DNA of 64,000 nucleotides. Source: Argopecten irradians (Eukaryota > Mollusca > Bivalvia > Pectinida > Pectinidae). Where the stretch lies: contig NC_091135.1 in NCBI RefSeq assembly GCF_041381155.1, positions 49,612,086 through 49,676,085 on the forward strand. The letters run 5' to 3'. Position numbers and translations under genes: made by a program. The notes below the pieces were generated by a model. It had not been told where the DNA came from. It worked only from the letters and a program-made list of their open reading frames with translations, and ran no database searches. This document shows, piece after piece, positions 27,201-39,000 of the stretch. Within the stretch, counting starts at the first letter, position 1, and every line of letters starts with the position of its first letter.

Positions 27201-30200
27201 TATATACTTACTGTAATATAACAGTGGTTCGTGTGTGTATTACACAGGGACCCGATATACACTTACTGTTCTGTAACAGTGGTTCGTGTGTGTATTACAC
27301 AGGGACCCGATATGTACTTACTGTTCTGTAACAGTGGTAGTGTGTGTATTACACAGGGACCCGATATATACTTACTGTAATATAATAGAGGTTCGTGTGT
27401 GTATTACACTGGGACCCGATATATACTTATTGTAATATAACAGTGGTTCGTGTGTGTATTACACAGGGACCCGATATATACTTACTGTAATATAACAGTG
27501 GTTCGTGTGTGTATTACACAGGGACCCGATATACACTTACTGTACTGTAACAGAGGTTCGTGTGTGTATTACACATGGACCCGATATGTACTTACTGTTC
27601 TGTAACAGTGGTAGTGTATGTATTACACAGGAACCCGATATGTACTTACTATTCTGTAACAGTGGTAGTGTGTGTATAACACAGGGACCCGATAAACACT
27701 TCTGTACTGTAACAGTGGTGTGTGTGTGTATTACACAGGGAAGATAGGAATGATAGTTTAATGCTCAAGGGACCCGATATACAATTACTGTACTTTAACA
27801 GTGGTTCGTGTGTTTATTATTACAATGACCTGGTTAGTCTTATGTGTATAACAGAGGGTCAGGTGGTCAAATGAAATGTCTTGAATGTCGTATTTTAAGA
27901 AAAAATAGAAGAGCCCATACGATTTTATGTATTATTTCCTTTCTACTTCTAGTTTTCAAACTAGGCCTCTGCTGGTGATGTTGTATTTGGTCAAAATTTT
28001 ATGTTGAAATAACAAAGGATTTTGCATCTATAATCTATCATTCGTTATCGTCAAGGATGGAACAGCCATTTGGACAGCCGTTTTCCATGGTCGCTGTCAC
28101 GACAATTGTGACGTCACAATGATAATGACGTCATAATAAGCGATTCAAGTTCATAGTCTGTATGATTGCCAAATGCCCTTGGTAAGTTTACATAGTGCGA
28201 CTGTGCACAGTTAAAATGTAAGTTTAGCTTGTAGAATTGTGACGTAAATAAAAAAGAGCTTATACGTAGATCTATAGAAGAAACATCCGAAAGTATATCT
28301 GTATATGTGATTCACAGCAGTTATATTGACACCATATCTGTGTTTCTTGTACCCTCAAACCGCTATATACTTAACGAACCGTTATTCAAGGTTTTATATA
28401 CTTGTTATGAAGTCATAATATAACTGGTCATGCTTGGATGATTTACTGTAAAAGGTTTATCAATAATAGGCTTAGAACAAGCTATTAAGTCTTTTACACT
28501 CATATAAGCCTTGCCAAACCTGATATTTTACGACCTTAAAATTAAATTCCGTTATATACTGTTGAAAGCGTAGTCTCTTAATATATACGAAATGGGGTTT
28601 TATGATCTAACACTTATAGTGTTGTAACAAATAACGGAGTCATGTTCATTTATTCCAGATAAGGTTATAGGCATAGCCTTATTTTCATCTTCGATATTCG
28701 ATTTATTTATCTATTGACAACAACTGTTGAATAATTATTTTTCGTTTGATTTATTTTAAAGGTCTCAAACAATTTTTGAACATGAATTTAATGTATTAAA
28801 ATATTTTTATGCACATTAACTCTAAATTATCAAGATTTGTTAATTTCACTCAAGTTACATGTTCACGTTTGCTTAATCAAAAGGGGTTATAAAACGGACA
28901 AAGACTATTCATAGGAATATAATAGAATTCCTTATCTCATTCTCAACACCGTCTTCTAAAACAGGATAATGTGCCCGCAAAGGTCTCGCTTCTTTAATAT
29001 CCTTACTTGCTAATTTTCATGACCAAACAAGAATAAGATTTCAACATGTGTGTCTAAGTGACATGAACGGAATACGAACTGATCATTCGCCATTACGAAA
29101 TGAAAATGGGAAAATAATTTAGGACCTACTAAAAGAAGAATAAACACTCGAAGAGCTAATTATTATCACCAGGCGCTCGAACATTAGCAAGAACACACCT
29201 AGAAATAATGTTTGTACTTCTTTCTAATTCTGTCCTAGGCGACACCGCCAGATCTCCAGGTGTGCTTACACGTTACAAAGGTTGTGAAAATCCTATTCAG
29301 ATTTACTTAAATGCAGTCCACCTTTAATGAATATATACCTACCGTAAGTCCATTACATGAAAAGTGTAGGAAACCATTTAGAACGTCATGACTTACCTAA
29401 GTAAATATACAATAGATGGATTTACCGACTAACACTGGGGAGACGTGTTAATGGTTTGGATATATTTTATCTAACGTCCTATCAACATATAAGGGAATAT
29501 TAGTTAAGTCCGGTTCTCCTAAACACGCCATATTAATTTAAAACTAGGGGAGATAATAGTATATTGGGCGAGATAATCTTGCATTAGAATTCAGCTGAGG
29601 AATGGCCTGGTGGCCAGTCTAGCTTCTGCACGCGATAGTATTTCTGTCGCTGTGTGATGTCGTCTGTATAGCGTTATCACACTGAAGCATACCACCGAAT
29701 ATAGTTCTAGTATCATACACAAAAGTGATATAGATTTGTATAGTGAATGTGTTTACGTAATTTCTTATAAATATGCGAGCCCGAATGTACGAATGAATAG
29801 GATTAAAATTCTTTGACGAAGGAACTGTAAGCCGTTAATTCAAACGTCGATTTCGATCAAATCTGAAAAGGGGAGTTATAAATATATAGGGCAGCAGTGA
29901 CAGTGGTCTCTACCATAGTCAATACTAGCGAGACACGAATACAAAGTGTACAGCTGGCCTGAAATACATTAAATCTTATGTACATAGCGTTTATATACAA
30001 TGATACGATATCTTGTTTCATTGATTGAGTTTGTAAAGCAACACAATGCCAGCAGTTTTCAGTATAAACGTGTATGTTTTACAGGGACTTGTGTTGTATA
30101 GATAGTTATATATGTGTGTATCAGGTTTTGTGATTGTCTTCAATCAATCTGATTATAAACTACAGATCTCTATTATACAATTACGTATGTTAAGTTCATC

Positions 30201-32486
30201 AGAGTAGTACTTTAATGTTAAAACGTATATAAAATTAGTCCGTGTCAGGGTGCCGATATGTGTACGTGTATATTAGATTTGAGATTGTCTAAAATTGGTG
30301 TCGGAGTGACGAAATGTACACGTATAATATGTTTTATTCTATGTACAATGTGTATGACTGAGTCACTCGGACATTGTAATAAATGTATAAAGCCAATATT
30401 TGCAGTACTTGTAGTGTAATTTATATCCATTGTAGTAGGTATTAAAATGGATGTCTAGCCTTAATGAAAACAAGAGTACATAAATTCCGATTTTCACATT
30501 ATTAGTTTTAAAGGAGAAGAGGATCTCGTTTAAAACGTATTTAACTAGATATACTATAAAATACATTCATGTGATTTTATTTACTTGGGACTTTGATAAT
30601 TCAATTTAAAATCGGCATGTAACCACAGGAATACAGATGAGTAAATAATATGGACCCCATGTAGAGTATGATTTTTATCGTTGTTTTTTTATCTATACCT
30701 CTAAAACTTCTAAAATTGTCTCAGGGCACTCTGGTGGGTCCATGATTATATAATCTGTAACTAATTCTCAGATCCCTGCCGAGAACTGCTGATGTGTTCC
30801 AGTTTATTTTACAGGTTCAGAACATTAAGTGAATATGCATGGAAACATGTATTGTAATGATTTTAGATTGAGAAATCTTTACTGTAGACCAAACGTTTAT
30901 AAAACTGTCCTTTCCCAGGCTAAATCAGCCCGAAAATCAACAGAATCGAACAATTAAATCGCTAAGTTTATCGTATTTTTTTCGAAATGCATCCAACAGT
31001 CCTCTCGAGTATGTTTTTTTTTTAGAAATGTTGGCAACAGTTATTACATAAACATGAGGACCTTTATATCAATGTTCTCTGCTTCAGATCCGCTGAAAGC
31101 AATGCATTAACCTCTATATTTAAGTCACATAGCTTGTACAGCCTTCAACATGATCTATTGAAAATGGACCCCTTCAAAGTTTACCTTCTTTGAAGGCCAC
31201 GTCGGTCCTATCTATATGTAAAATAAATTATACATAAACTTTTCCATAAAGGTAGCATGATTATCCAGATCGCCTGAAGCCCTTATTGTAATATTGAACT
31301 CACAAGCTTCAGTAAATAGGAAAACCAGCTTTCATTTGACGTACAGTGTAAAAGTGAATTAATTTGTGAATGTAGCAGCTCGATAATTATTCATTGAAAT
31401 AAATGTATACGTCTACACCATTATCATACATATCGCTAGGCCTACATGAACAAAAGAACCTACGTACATTGTCTTCAGTAACACGAAGCGTGAAGTTATA
31501 GTAACGATAACTAAGTGACTACCGCCCGGTACGTTTTACCTGTGTCAGCTGCCGTACCAATCGATGGCCGATCAGCCGCTTAGTCTTTGTACTAAATAAT
31601 TGAACAATCGGGTTAGGGAAGTGGTTTGTAGAATTATATACCGTTATACTGAATAGTTATTGTATTGTTGTCAACATTTGTAGATTAGCTTAGATTTGTG
31701 TTTCTGTCTCTGCCTATATCATAATCACAGGCTTTTGATTCTATAGTCATACAGACACCTATATGTGTGTAACAATTCTGGTATTATACATATATATATG
31801 TAGGTGTATGTGTAAGTATACCGGTATAACCAAAAGCCTGGGACCTCAGTTCATTCTCTCTTTACAAATATATAAGTTATTTATTCATAGTTAAACCAGA
31901 ATCGTATCTGAATGAGTTGGACTGGAGAGTCGATGTTAATTGTGTCCGAAAGTAAAACAGCGAAAATGAATTATTGATACGAAATAGGATTAAGTTAAAA
32001 CCCTTCTGGAACATGGTGCGTTTGGATTATTTGTCCTTCTGCGACTATGTGTATCAGTAGTTATATTGTATTGTATAAATGTACTTTGTACTCATATGAG
32101 ATTAAACCAGTTTATCAGCTTAAAAAGGTTCGCCAGATACATGTACATATATATAGTATTACACACACAAGATTGCAGTAAAAGAAATTCAGACCAAAAC
32201 AACAAAATATGCTTGTACGTCTTGGAAGGAGGGGGACATAAAGTCTAAATGTGGTGACCTTACCTGGGCCACATGTGGTGGTGGTCCTACAGTGTTCGTA
32301 GGGAAGTTTGTGCCCGGCTGTATCCATATCCATCCTGCGGAAGCTGGGGAGTTTTGGATGAAAAAGCCCCTCCTTCACGGCAGCCAACTGGACTTTCCGA
32401 TGGGAAGGATACTGATAGGAGTAACTGGGAATCTGCATGGGCTGAGCCCGATTGCTATATCCCGAATCTACGCCCACAGTAGTCAT
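21201..32486 (-). CDS. Small ciliary/sperm microtubule inner protein-like protein (186 aa), complete
   Basis: Coding exons on the minus strand: 32264-32486 (ATG), 23568-23628, 23243-23338 corrected by length to 23243-23328, 22380-22441, 21661-21725, 21201-21264 (TAA). Total 561 nt, in phase throughout. The protein is short, basic, rich in Tyr, Pro and Arg, without signal peptide, membrane segment or enzyme motif. Recognisable stretches are PKLPSFRRMDMDT, HYTTPDELKKAKEEW, YSVRYLRPEITKSWRYTL and, at the end, YRDTYPQYSRN...WR. Such Tyr/Pro/Arg patterns are typical of proteins lining axonemal doublets, and I suspect kinship to the TEPP/SPMIP8 group; that name is inference. Intron 1 (8.6 kb) contains the 55-bp array. 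A noncoding first exon ending at 32667 and an X-box-like site fit a cilia-expressed gene. Confidence 0.7.
22660..23095 (+). repeat. Diverged dispersed repeat with internal tandem structure
   Basis: Two to three diverged segments repeat AACAGTGACC, AAATTCAATCCCAAG, GAAGTTTGA and CTGGAAACGA in the same order. The end reads CCGGACAGACAGACGGG then AGTCCCCTCCGG, a style of repeat common in mollusc introns. It lies in the intron 22442-23242. No coding content. Confidence 0.6.
23790..27830 (-). repeat. 55-bp minisatellite (about 73 units) in intron 1 of the ciliary gene
   Basis: On the plus strand the unit reads GTGTGTATTACACAGGGAC, (C/T)CGATATACACTTACTG, TTCTGTAACAGTGG. On the transcribed (minus) strand every unit contains AACAGTAAGTG, which includes a consensus-like GTAAGT 5' splice motif, and a small hairpin ACTGTT/AACAGT. 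Flanks (23.8-24.7 and 26.7-27.8 kb) carry mostly CCCGAT units and many ATATAACAG variants. The core (24.8-26.7 kb) is homogeneous ACTCGAT. Plus-strand ORFs across it are artefacts. Confidence 0.96.
27831..32263 (-). other. Rest of intron 1 of the ciliary gene
   Basis: A+T-rich sequence with no convincing exon on either strand. Near 28108-28133 there is a pair of TGACGTCA-type sites. Around 29600-29700 the minus strand resembles the SINE-like body (GGTATGCTTCAGTG), suggesting an old antisense copy. Nothing else is supported. Confidence 0.5.
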
Positions 32487-32666
32487 CTTCCTAGACGAAT
32501 AAAAAAAATCACAAGTTTTTTAAGTCCTCAAATATATCCGATCACATATATATTTGGCGTCTATCCTTGTAGTATTCAAGTTATGAAATGATGTATTTCC
32601 TATTTGCTTTTTGTACCTACGTATTATTCCGTCTCGTGTGTATGACACTCAACTGCTATTTCTTAC

Positions 32667-32740
32667 CTTTATTGTTCCGTGAGTTAACGGTAGACAAAGT
32701 ACACCACTGCCAATGTTTGCCGCCAACTGGACGTCCTAGC
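32667..32740 (-). other. Probable noncoding first exon of the ciliary gene
   Basis: On the minus strand a good 5' splice site (AATAAAG then GTAAGA) ends an exon at 32667. The coding exon starting at about 32490 is preceded by a 3' splice site (TTCGTCTAG then GAAGATG). This suggests an untranslated exon whose 5' limit is unknown; the position 32740 is approximate. Confidence 0.5.
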
Positions 32741-32750
32741 CACCGACAAC

Positions 32751-32765
32751 GTCACTCATAGCAAC
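32751..32765. promoter_or_regulatory. X-box-like RFX binding site
   Basis: GTCACTCATAGCAAC matches the RFX X-box pattern GTNRCC-N(0-3)-RGYAAC at 11 of 12 defined positions, with a 3-base spacer. It lies about 85 bp upstream of the first 5' splice site of the 186-residue gene. RFX factors activate cilium genes in animals, so the site supports the ciliary reading of that gene. Confidence 0.5.
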
Positions 32766-33396
32766 CGACAACAATGGGATTGTTACGTCACAGTTAAACG
32801 ATAAACCCCGAGGAGTAACGATACTTTGGGTAACTTCTTCATACAGATTTTGTTTTGCTCAATCTTCGGATTTTCAAAGCATTAAGTGACACGTAAAATT
32901 GAATAAAGCGATAATAGAAGATATAGTTATTCACGGAAAGAGATAAATGGCTACGTAGGTATAGGTATTTCAATTAGACAATCGATCGGGTGTATTGGTA
33001 GGGGCGGAGGGCCGTTTGTACACCTGACAAAGGGTCTCAATAGTAAAGAATCACGACTGTTTATCGTCCCTCATTGTATAGCGCGTTATCTACAAGACCT
33101 TACAAATGTTGAGGTACCCTTTTAAAAAATGACAATAAATCACCTCGGCTAATATTTCAGAATATATCAATGTAGTGCCACGTGGACAAGTAGTAGCAAA
33201 AGTGGCACAGGATAAATTTGGTCCATAACTTTATTAATCATCCGTGGAATATTTGTCATTGAGAATTATACCTGGAATTACATTTGATGTTATATATTTT
33301 ACTGCGAGGAAACTCTCGAAGTTTTGTGACAACATACACTGGTGGAGAAGGAAGGTCCGTATTTCTGTTACATGTACATGTACAGTACTTGATCCA

Positions 33397-33432
33397 TAAT
33401 CCGCTGAACCTGCCTATATTACTAGGCTTTTT
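33397..33432 (+). mobile_element. Half copy of the TAGTCCGC MITE
   Basis: AATCCGCTGAACCTGCCTAT followed by ATTACTAGGCTTTTTT matches the left terminal repeat of the element at 5821-5930. The second arm is not found, so the copy is truncated. It is in the intergenic region 32768-36013, which otherwise holds no gene I can support. Confidence 0.6.
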
Positions 33433-34489
33433 TCTTTAAATGAAGTTTTTTGCCTTATATAAACATAAAGAAACCTTATGATATATTCAGGTTTTGTGGA
33501 ATATTGAATCACGGGCCTTTGCTATTATAGATCTTTTTTCTCTATAGAGGCAAACGCCAGTGGTTGAATATGAATTAGTATTTGTCATTAATGTATTTTG
33601 AGGACTTTATAATTCAAGAACTACATTATATCTGTTAATATGTGTTTATTAATATAGTTTATATGTAATGATGGATTTTAAAATTTTGAAAATATTTTCA
33701 TTTATAGACTCTTAACTCTTTATGTCATGTAGTTGGTGGGTCATCCGTGTTTTAATAAAAAGTCACCTTTGAAATCATAATCATTCATACGTGTCACAGT
33801 TCTGTATGGGTTAGTTTTGTTTCTTAATGCATTTTCACAACACACGGTATCATTATTACAATTGTAGAAGTATAGACAATAGTAAACATGTCGTTGTCTG
33901 TTGACAGTCCAAAACTTCCAACGTAGGGTCAAAGTACGGGCGATTATCATCGTCCGTGTATATTTGAACCACCTACAAAATTAATGGAAGTTAGGTGAAA
34001 GTTTAAAACACAGCTGGAGAGAAAATTATTGAAAATGAAATCCAATTTTCACAAAAATCTTATCATGATTGATATAAGACAACCCTTTGTAAACACAAAG
34101 AAACTGTATGGATTCATCCTAAATTACCTTCTCCCGACGTTCTTGGCCACAACTTTGCAGGCACATACGAGTTAGCTCCCTTAATCAACTTGAATTTTTC
34201 CTTGAAAGATGCTATGGCATTTATTCTCTATCAAAAACAGTTGCAGGCAAATTTATATGTTTCTTTAGTTACAAAAGTTACTTACTTTACATCATTGAAA
34301 GTTTGAGCGTCTTATTTTACTTCGAGATAAAAATACTAAATAGTCATCTAACGTTGTTGGGTAATATCTTTATGAGTTCTTTAACAAGATATTTAATTAC
34401 CGTGTAGGTTATTTATGTTGAATATAACTATGGATATAATAACTATGTCCTTATGTGTCTACTATGTATAAGGTTATAGTTTAAAACGG

Positions 34490-35047
34490 TAACAGGCTCT
34501 GCCCTGCAGGTAGGGCGTTAGAATTGTACCTGCCGCCCCTATTGCATGATCGTAAAAGGCGACTAAATTAAGGATATCTTTTTCTCTTCTTCCTAGCTGA
34601 CTTAATCTTTCATAATGCCTCCCTTAGCACTGCCTCAGCACTGCCTCACTTTTGGCCTTGAGTTGAACGTTCGCACCTGTGAGGAAGGCTCTGGGTTCTG
34701 TCCCCCTGGCCGTGACACACCAAAGTCTATAAAAGTGGTAGTTTCTGCTACTACTTAGCGCTCAGCATACAGTGAGCGGGACGACTGGTTCACCCGTTGT
34801 CATTATAATGTGACCGGGTGGGGTGTGTTGCTTGGTGTCTTCAGCGGCATGCTTCAGTGATATAGCACTATAAAAAGGGCAACAATTCCACTATACAAGA
34901 AGACACTACATGAATATACCGCAGTCTCCCAAAACACGCATCCTCGCACAACATACACGCAACACATGTAGCATACATGGGAGACCGTCCTTACATGACC
35001 ATAGCTGTTAATAGGACGTTAATTAAACAAAAAACAAAAACAAACTA
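34490..35047 (+). mobile_element. Near full-length SINE-like retroposon
   Basis: Head near AACAGGCTCTGCCCTGCAGG. The middle contains GGGTTCTGTCCCC (B-box-like) and CTACTTAGCGCTCAGCAT. Then follow the shared CACTATAAAAAGGGCAACA body and the 3' GCTGTTAATAGGACGTTAAT motif, ending in an A-rich tail of AAAC/AAAAAC units. Two fragments of the same family sit at 1506-1604 and 1842-2200. The polymerase III origin is inferred from size, tail and box-like motifs. Confidence 0.6.
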
Positions 35048-35264
35048 TGATTCTTTGTTGAGGTCAATATGGTGTGATAAATCCCTGGTCAAATCGAATA
35101 ATGACAGAGGGACGGCATCATTTAATACATTTTATGCACAGGTCCAATATCAGGATTATTAAAAAAACAACTAAACTACTGATATCTACAGACGTTTTTA
35201 TATATAAATATATAAGAATTTTGGCTTTAGCGACAAGAGTAAGCAAAATAATGAGTATTCACAC

Positions 35265-35575
35265 CACAGGGGGTCAACTCAATAAAAATGGATGTTGTCA
35301 TACATCTTTTTGTATTTGGTGGATTGACTGATGAGTACATGAAAGTCATATGATTTTTTCAGAAAATACGAGATTTGATTTTTTTTAATCTGGATATTTA
35401 CTATGAAACAGGGACTTTCTCTGTTTTATAGTAAATATCCCGATTTTTTTAATGATTTTTCAAATCTCGTATTTTCTAAAAAAAATCACATGACTGTCAT
35501 ATATTCATCAGTCCATCCACCAAATACAATACAAATGTATGACAACATCCATTTTCATTGAGTTGGCCCTCTGTG
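35265..35575. mobile_element. Foldback MITE of 311 bp
   Basis: Arms of about 140 bp begin CACAGGGGGTCAACTCAATA and end in the near complement (GAGTTGGCCCTCTGTG), meeting near 35415 around GGGACTTTCTC. There is no coding potential, and no target duplication could be fixed. It is just downstream (3') of the arrestin-fusion gene. Confidence 0.8.
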
Positions 35576-36013
35576 AATTGCGCGGACATCGATTCTTTTG
35601 TCGTACATCGAAACTGCGGTCACCGAAATATTATTAACAAAGAAACGATATTCACATACGTTGCAATTGCCATTTTAGTACATAACCTTAAGTACCTGTT
35701 GAAATAATTCCACTTTTTTATTTTCATTTGGAACAAATGTTCCACGGTGACACAAAATATTATATCGGAATTGGAAATAAATCTTTAATCAGTTACAATA
35801 TATTTTTTCATTTACATGTATAAAATTTCGTAGATTCTTACACCATTCTGACAACAAAAGTGAAGGAATTATAGTTTCATTTTGGCGGATTTAAACCGTA
35901 AGAAAATATCCCTTTCAACGAAATCTTCATTTGTGTTCGTGGCTGATTCTTTTTTATCTCTGCTGAGGTAATACTGGTAAGTATGCCTTGTTGTTTTTTT
36001 TGCAATGTTCACA

Positions 36014-39000
36014 TCAATCTTCCCCTTTGGTGAGGTTGGGGAGGGGCCCGAGCTGTATGGCTACAGACAGCACAACATCATATGCCTTGCCTCGGAGAGC
36101 TACACTTTCCTGGTAGATATCTGAAGATTCAGAATGTTTTCTTTGCTTAATTTCATTTTCATCATAAAATAAGGAAACTAAGCATGATTTTTTCAGAATA
36201 TACGGTGTAAGGACAGTCGGACGAGGTCAGTACAGAATATACTGTGTAAGGACAGTCCGGCGAGGTCAGTACAGAATATACTGTGTAAGGACAGTCCGGC
36301 GAGGTCAGTACAGAATATACTATGTAAGGACAGTCAGACGAGGTCAGTACAGAATATACTGTGTAAGGACAGTCAGGTGAGGTCAGTACAGAATATACTG
36401 GGTAAGGACAGTCAGGTGAGGTCAGTACAGAATATACTGGGTAAGGACAGTCAGGTGAGGTCAGTACAGAATATACTGGGTAAGGACAGTCAGGTGAGGT
36501 CAGTACAGAATATACTGTGTAAGGACAGTCAGACGAGGTCAGTACAGAATATACTGTGTAAGGACAGTCAGGTGAGGTCAGTACAGAATATACTGTGTAA
36601 GGACAGTCAGGTGAGGTCAGTACAGAATATACTGTGTAAGGACAGTCAGGTGAGGTCAGTACAGAATATACTGTGTAAGGACAGTCAGGCGAGGTCAGTA
36701 CAGAATATACTGTGTAAGGACAGTCAGGCGAGGTCAGTACAGAATATACTGTGTAAGGACAGTCAGACGAGGTCAGTACAGAATAGACTGGGTAAGGACA
36801 GTCAGGCGAGGTCAGTACAGAATATACTGTGTAAGGACAGTCAGGTGAGGTCAGTACAGAATATACTGTGTAAGGACAGTCAGGTGAGGTCAGTACAGAA
36901 TATACTGTGTAAGGACAGTCAGGTGAGTCAGTACAGAATATACAGTAAGGACAGTCAGGTGAGGTCAGTACAGAATATACTGTGTAAGGACAGTCAGGTG
37001 AGGTCAGTACAGAATATACTGTGTAAGGACAGTCAGGTGAGGTCAGTACAGAATATACTGTGTAAGGACAGTCAGGTGAGGTCAGTACAGAATATACTGT
37101 GTAAGGACAGTCAGGTGAGGTCAGTACAGAATATACTGTGTAAGGACAGTCAGGTGAGGTCAGTACAGAATATATACTGTGTAAGGACAGTCAGGTGAGG
37201 TCAGTACAGAATATACTGTGTAAGGACAGTCAGTGAGGTCAGTACAGAATATACGTGTAAGGACAGTCAGGGGTCAGTACAGAATATACTGTGTAAGGAC
37301 AGTCAGGTGAGGTCAGTACAGAATATACTGTGTAAGGACAGTCAGGTGAGGTCAGTACAGAATATACTGTGTAAGGACAGTCAGGAGGTCAGTACAGAAT
37401 ATACTGTGTAAGGACAGTCAGGCGAGGTCAGTACAGAATATACTGTGTAAGGACAGTCAGGTGAGGTCAGTACAGAATATACTGTGTAAGGACAGTCAGG
37501 TGAGGTCAGTACAGAATATACTGTGTAAGGACAGTCAGGTGAGGTCAGTACAGAATATACTGTGTAAGGACAGTCAGACGAGGTCAGTACAGAATATACT
37601 GTGTAAGGACAGTCAGACGAGGTCAGTACAGAATATACTGTGTAAGGACAGTCAGGTGAGGTCAGTACAGAATATACTGTGTAAGGACAGTCAGGTGAGG
37701 TCAGTACAGAATATACTGTGTAAGGACAGTCAGGCGAGGTCAGTACAGAATATACTGTGTAAGGACAGTCAGGTGAGGTCAGTACAGAATATACTGTGTA
37801 AGGACAGTCAGGTGAGGTCAGTACAGAATATACTGTGTAAGGACAGTCAGGTGAGGTCAGTACAGAATATACTGTGTAAGGACAGTCAGGTGAGGTCAGT
37901 ACAGAATATACTGTGTAAGGACAGTCAGTCGAGGTGAGGTCAGTACAGAATATACTGTGTAAGGACAGTCAGGTGAGGTCAGTACAGAATATACTGTGTA
38001 AGGACAGTCAGGTGAGGTCAGTACAGAATATACTGTGTAAGGACAGTCAGGTGAGGTCAGTACAGAATATACTGTGTAAGGACAGTCAGGTGAGGTCAGT
38101 ACAGAATATACTGTGTAAGGACAGTCAGGTGAGGTCAGTACAGAATATACTGTGTAAGGACAGTCAGGTGAGGTCAGTACAGAATATACTGTGTAAGGAC
38201 AGTCAGGTGAGGTCAGTACAGAATATACTGTGTAAGGACAGTCAGGTGAGGTCAGTACAGAATATACTGTGTAAGGACAGTCAGGTGAGGTCAGTACAGA
38301 ATATACTGTGTAAGGACAGTCAGGCGAGGTCAGTACAGAATATACTGTGTAAGGACAGTCAGGTGAGGTCAGTACAGAATATACTGTGTAAGGACAGTCA
38401 GACGAGGTCAGTACAGAATATACTGTGTAAGGACAGTCAGGTGAGGTCAGTACAGAATATACTGTGTAAGGACAATCAGGTGAGGTCAGTACAGAATATA
38501 CTGTGTAAGGACAGTCAGGTGAGGTCAGTACAGAATATACTGTGTAAGGACAGTCAGGTGAGGTCAGTACAGAATATACTGTGTAAGGACAGTCAGGTGA
38601 GGTCAGTACAGAATATACTGTGTAAGGACAGTCATGTGAGGTCAGTACAGAATATACTGTGTAAGGACAGTCAGGTGAGGTCAGTACAGAATATACTGTG
38701 TAAGGACAGTCAGGTGAGGTCAGTACAGAATATACTGTGTAAGGACAGTCAGGTGAGGTCAGTACAGAATATACTGTGTAAGGACAGTCAGGTGAGGTCA
38801 GTACAGAATATACTGTGTAAGGACAGTCAGGTGAGGTCAGTACAGAATATACTGTGTAAGGACAGTCAGGTGAGGTCAGTACAGAATATACTGTGTAAGG
38901 ACAGTCAGGTGAGGTCAGTACAGAATATACTGTGTAAGGACAGTCAGGTGAGGTCAGTACAGAATATACTGTGTAAGGACAGTCAGGTGAGGTCAGTACA

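Noticed and set aside
24027..27747. Plus-strand ORFs with HRDPIYTY / ITQGLDIHLLF repeats
   Set aside because: Stop-poor 55-bp units read in shifting frames; the host gene is on the other strand.
32273..32591. Plus-strand ORFs opposite the first coding exon of the ciliary gene
   Set aside because: Shadows; the minus-strand exon has a start codon, a good donor and phase-compatible downstream exons.
36014..36111. Last exon of the fusion gene starting at CTACCAG instead of CTTCAG
   Set aside because: That acceptor would put the exon in the wrong phase and meet a stop after nine codons. The upstream acceptor at 36121-36122 keeps phase and gives the expected D-I-Y-Q motif.
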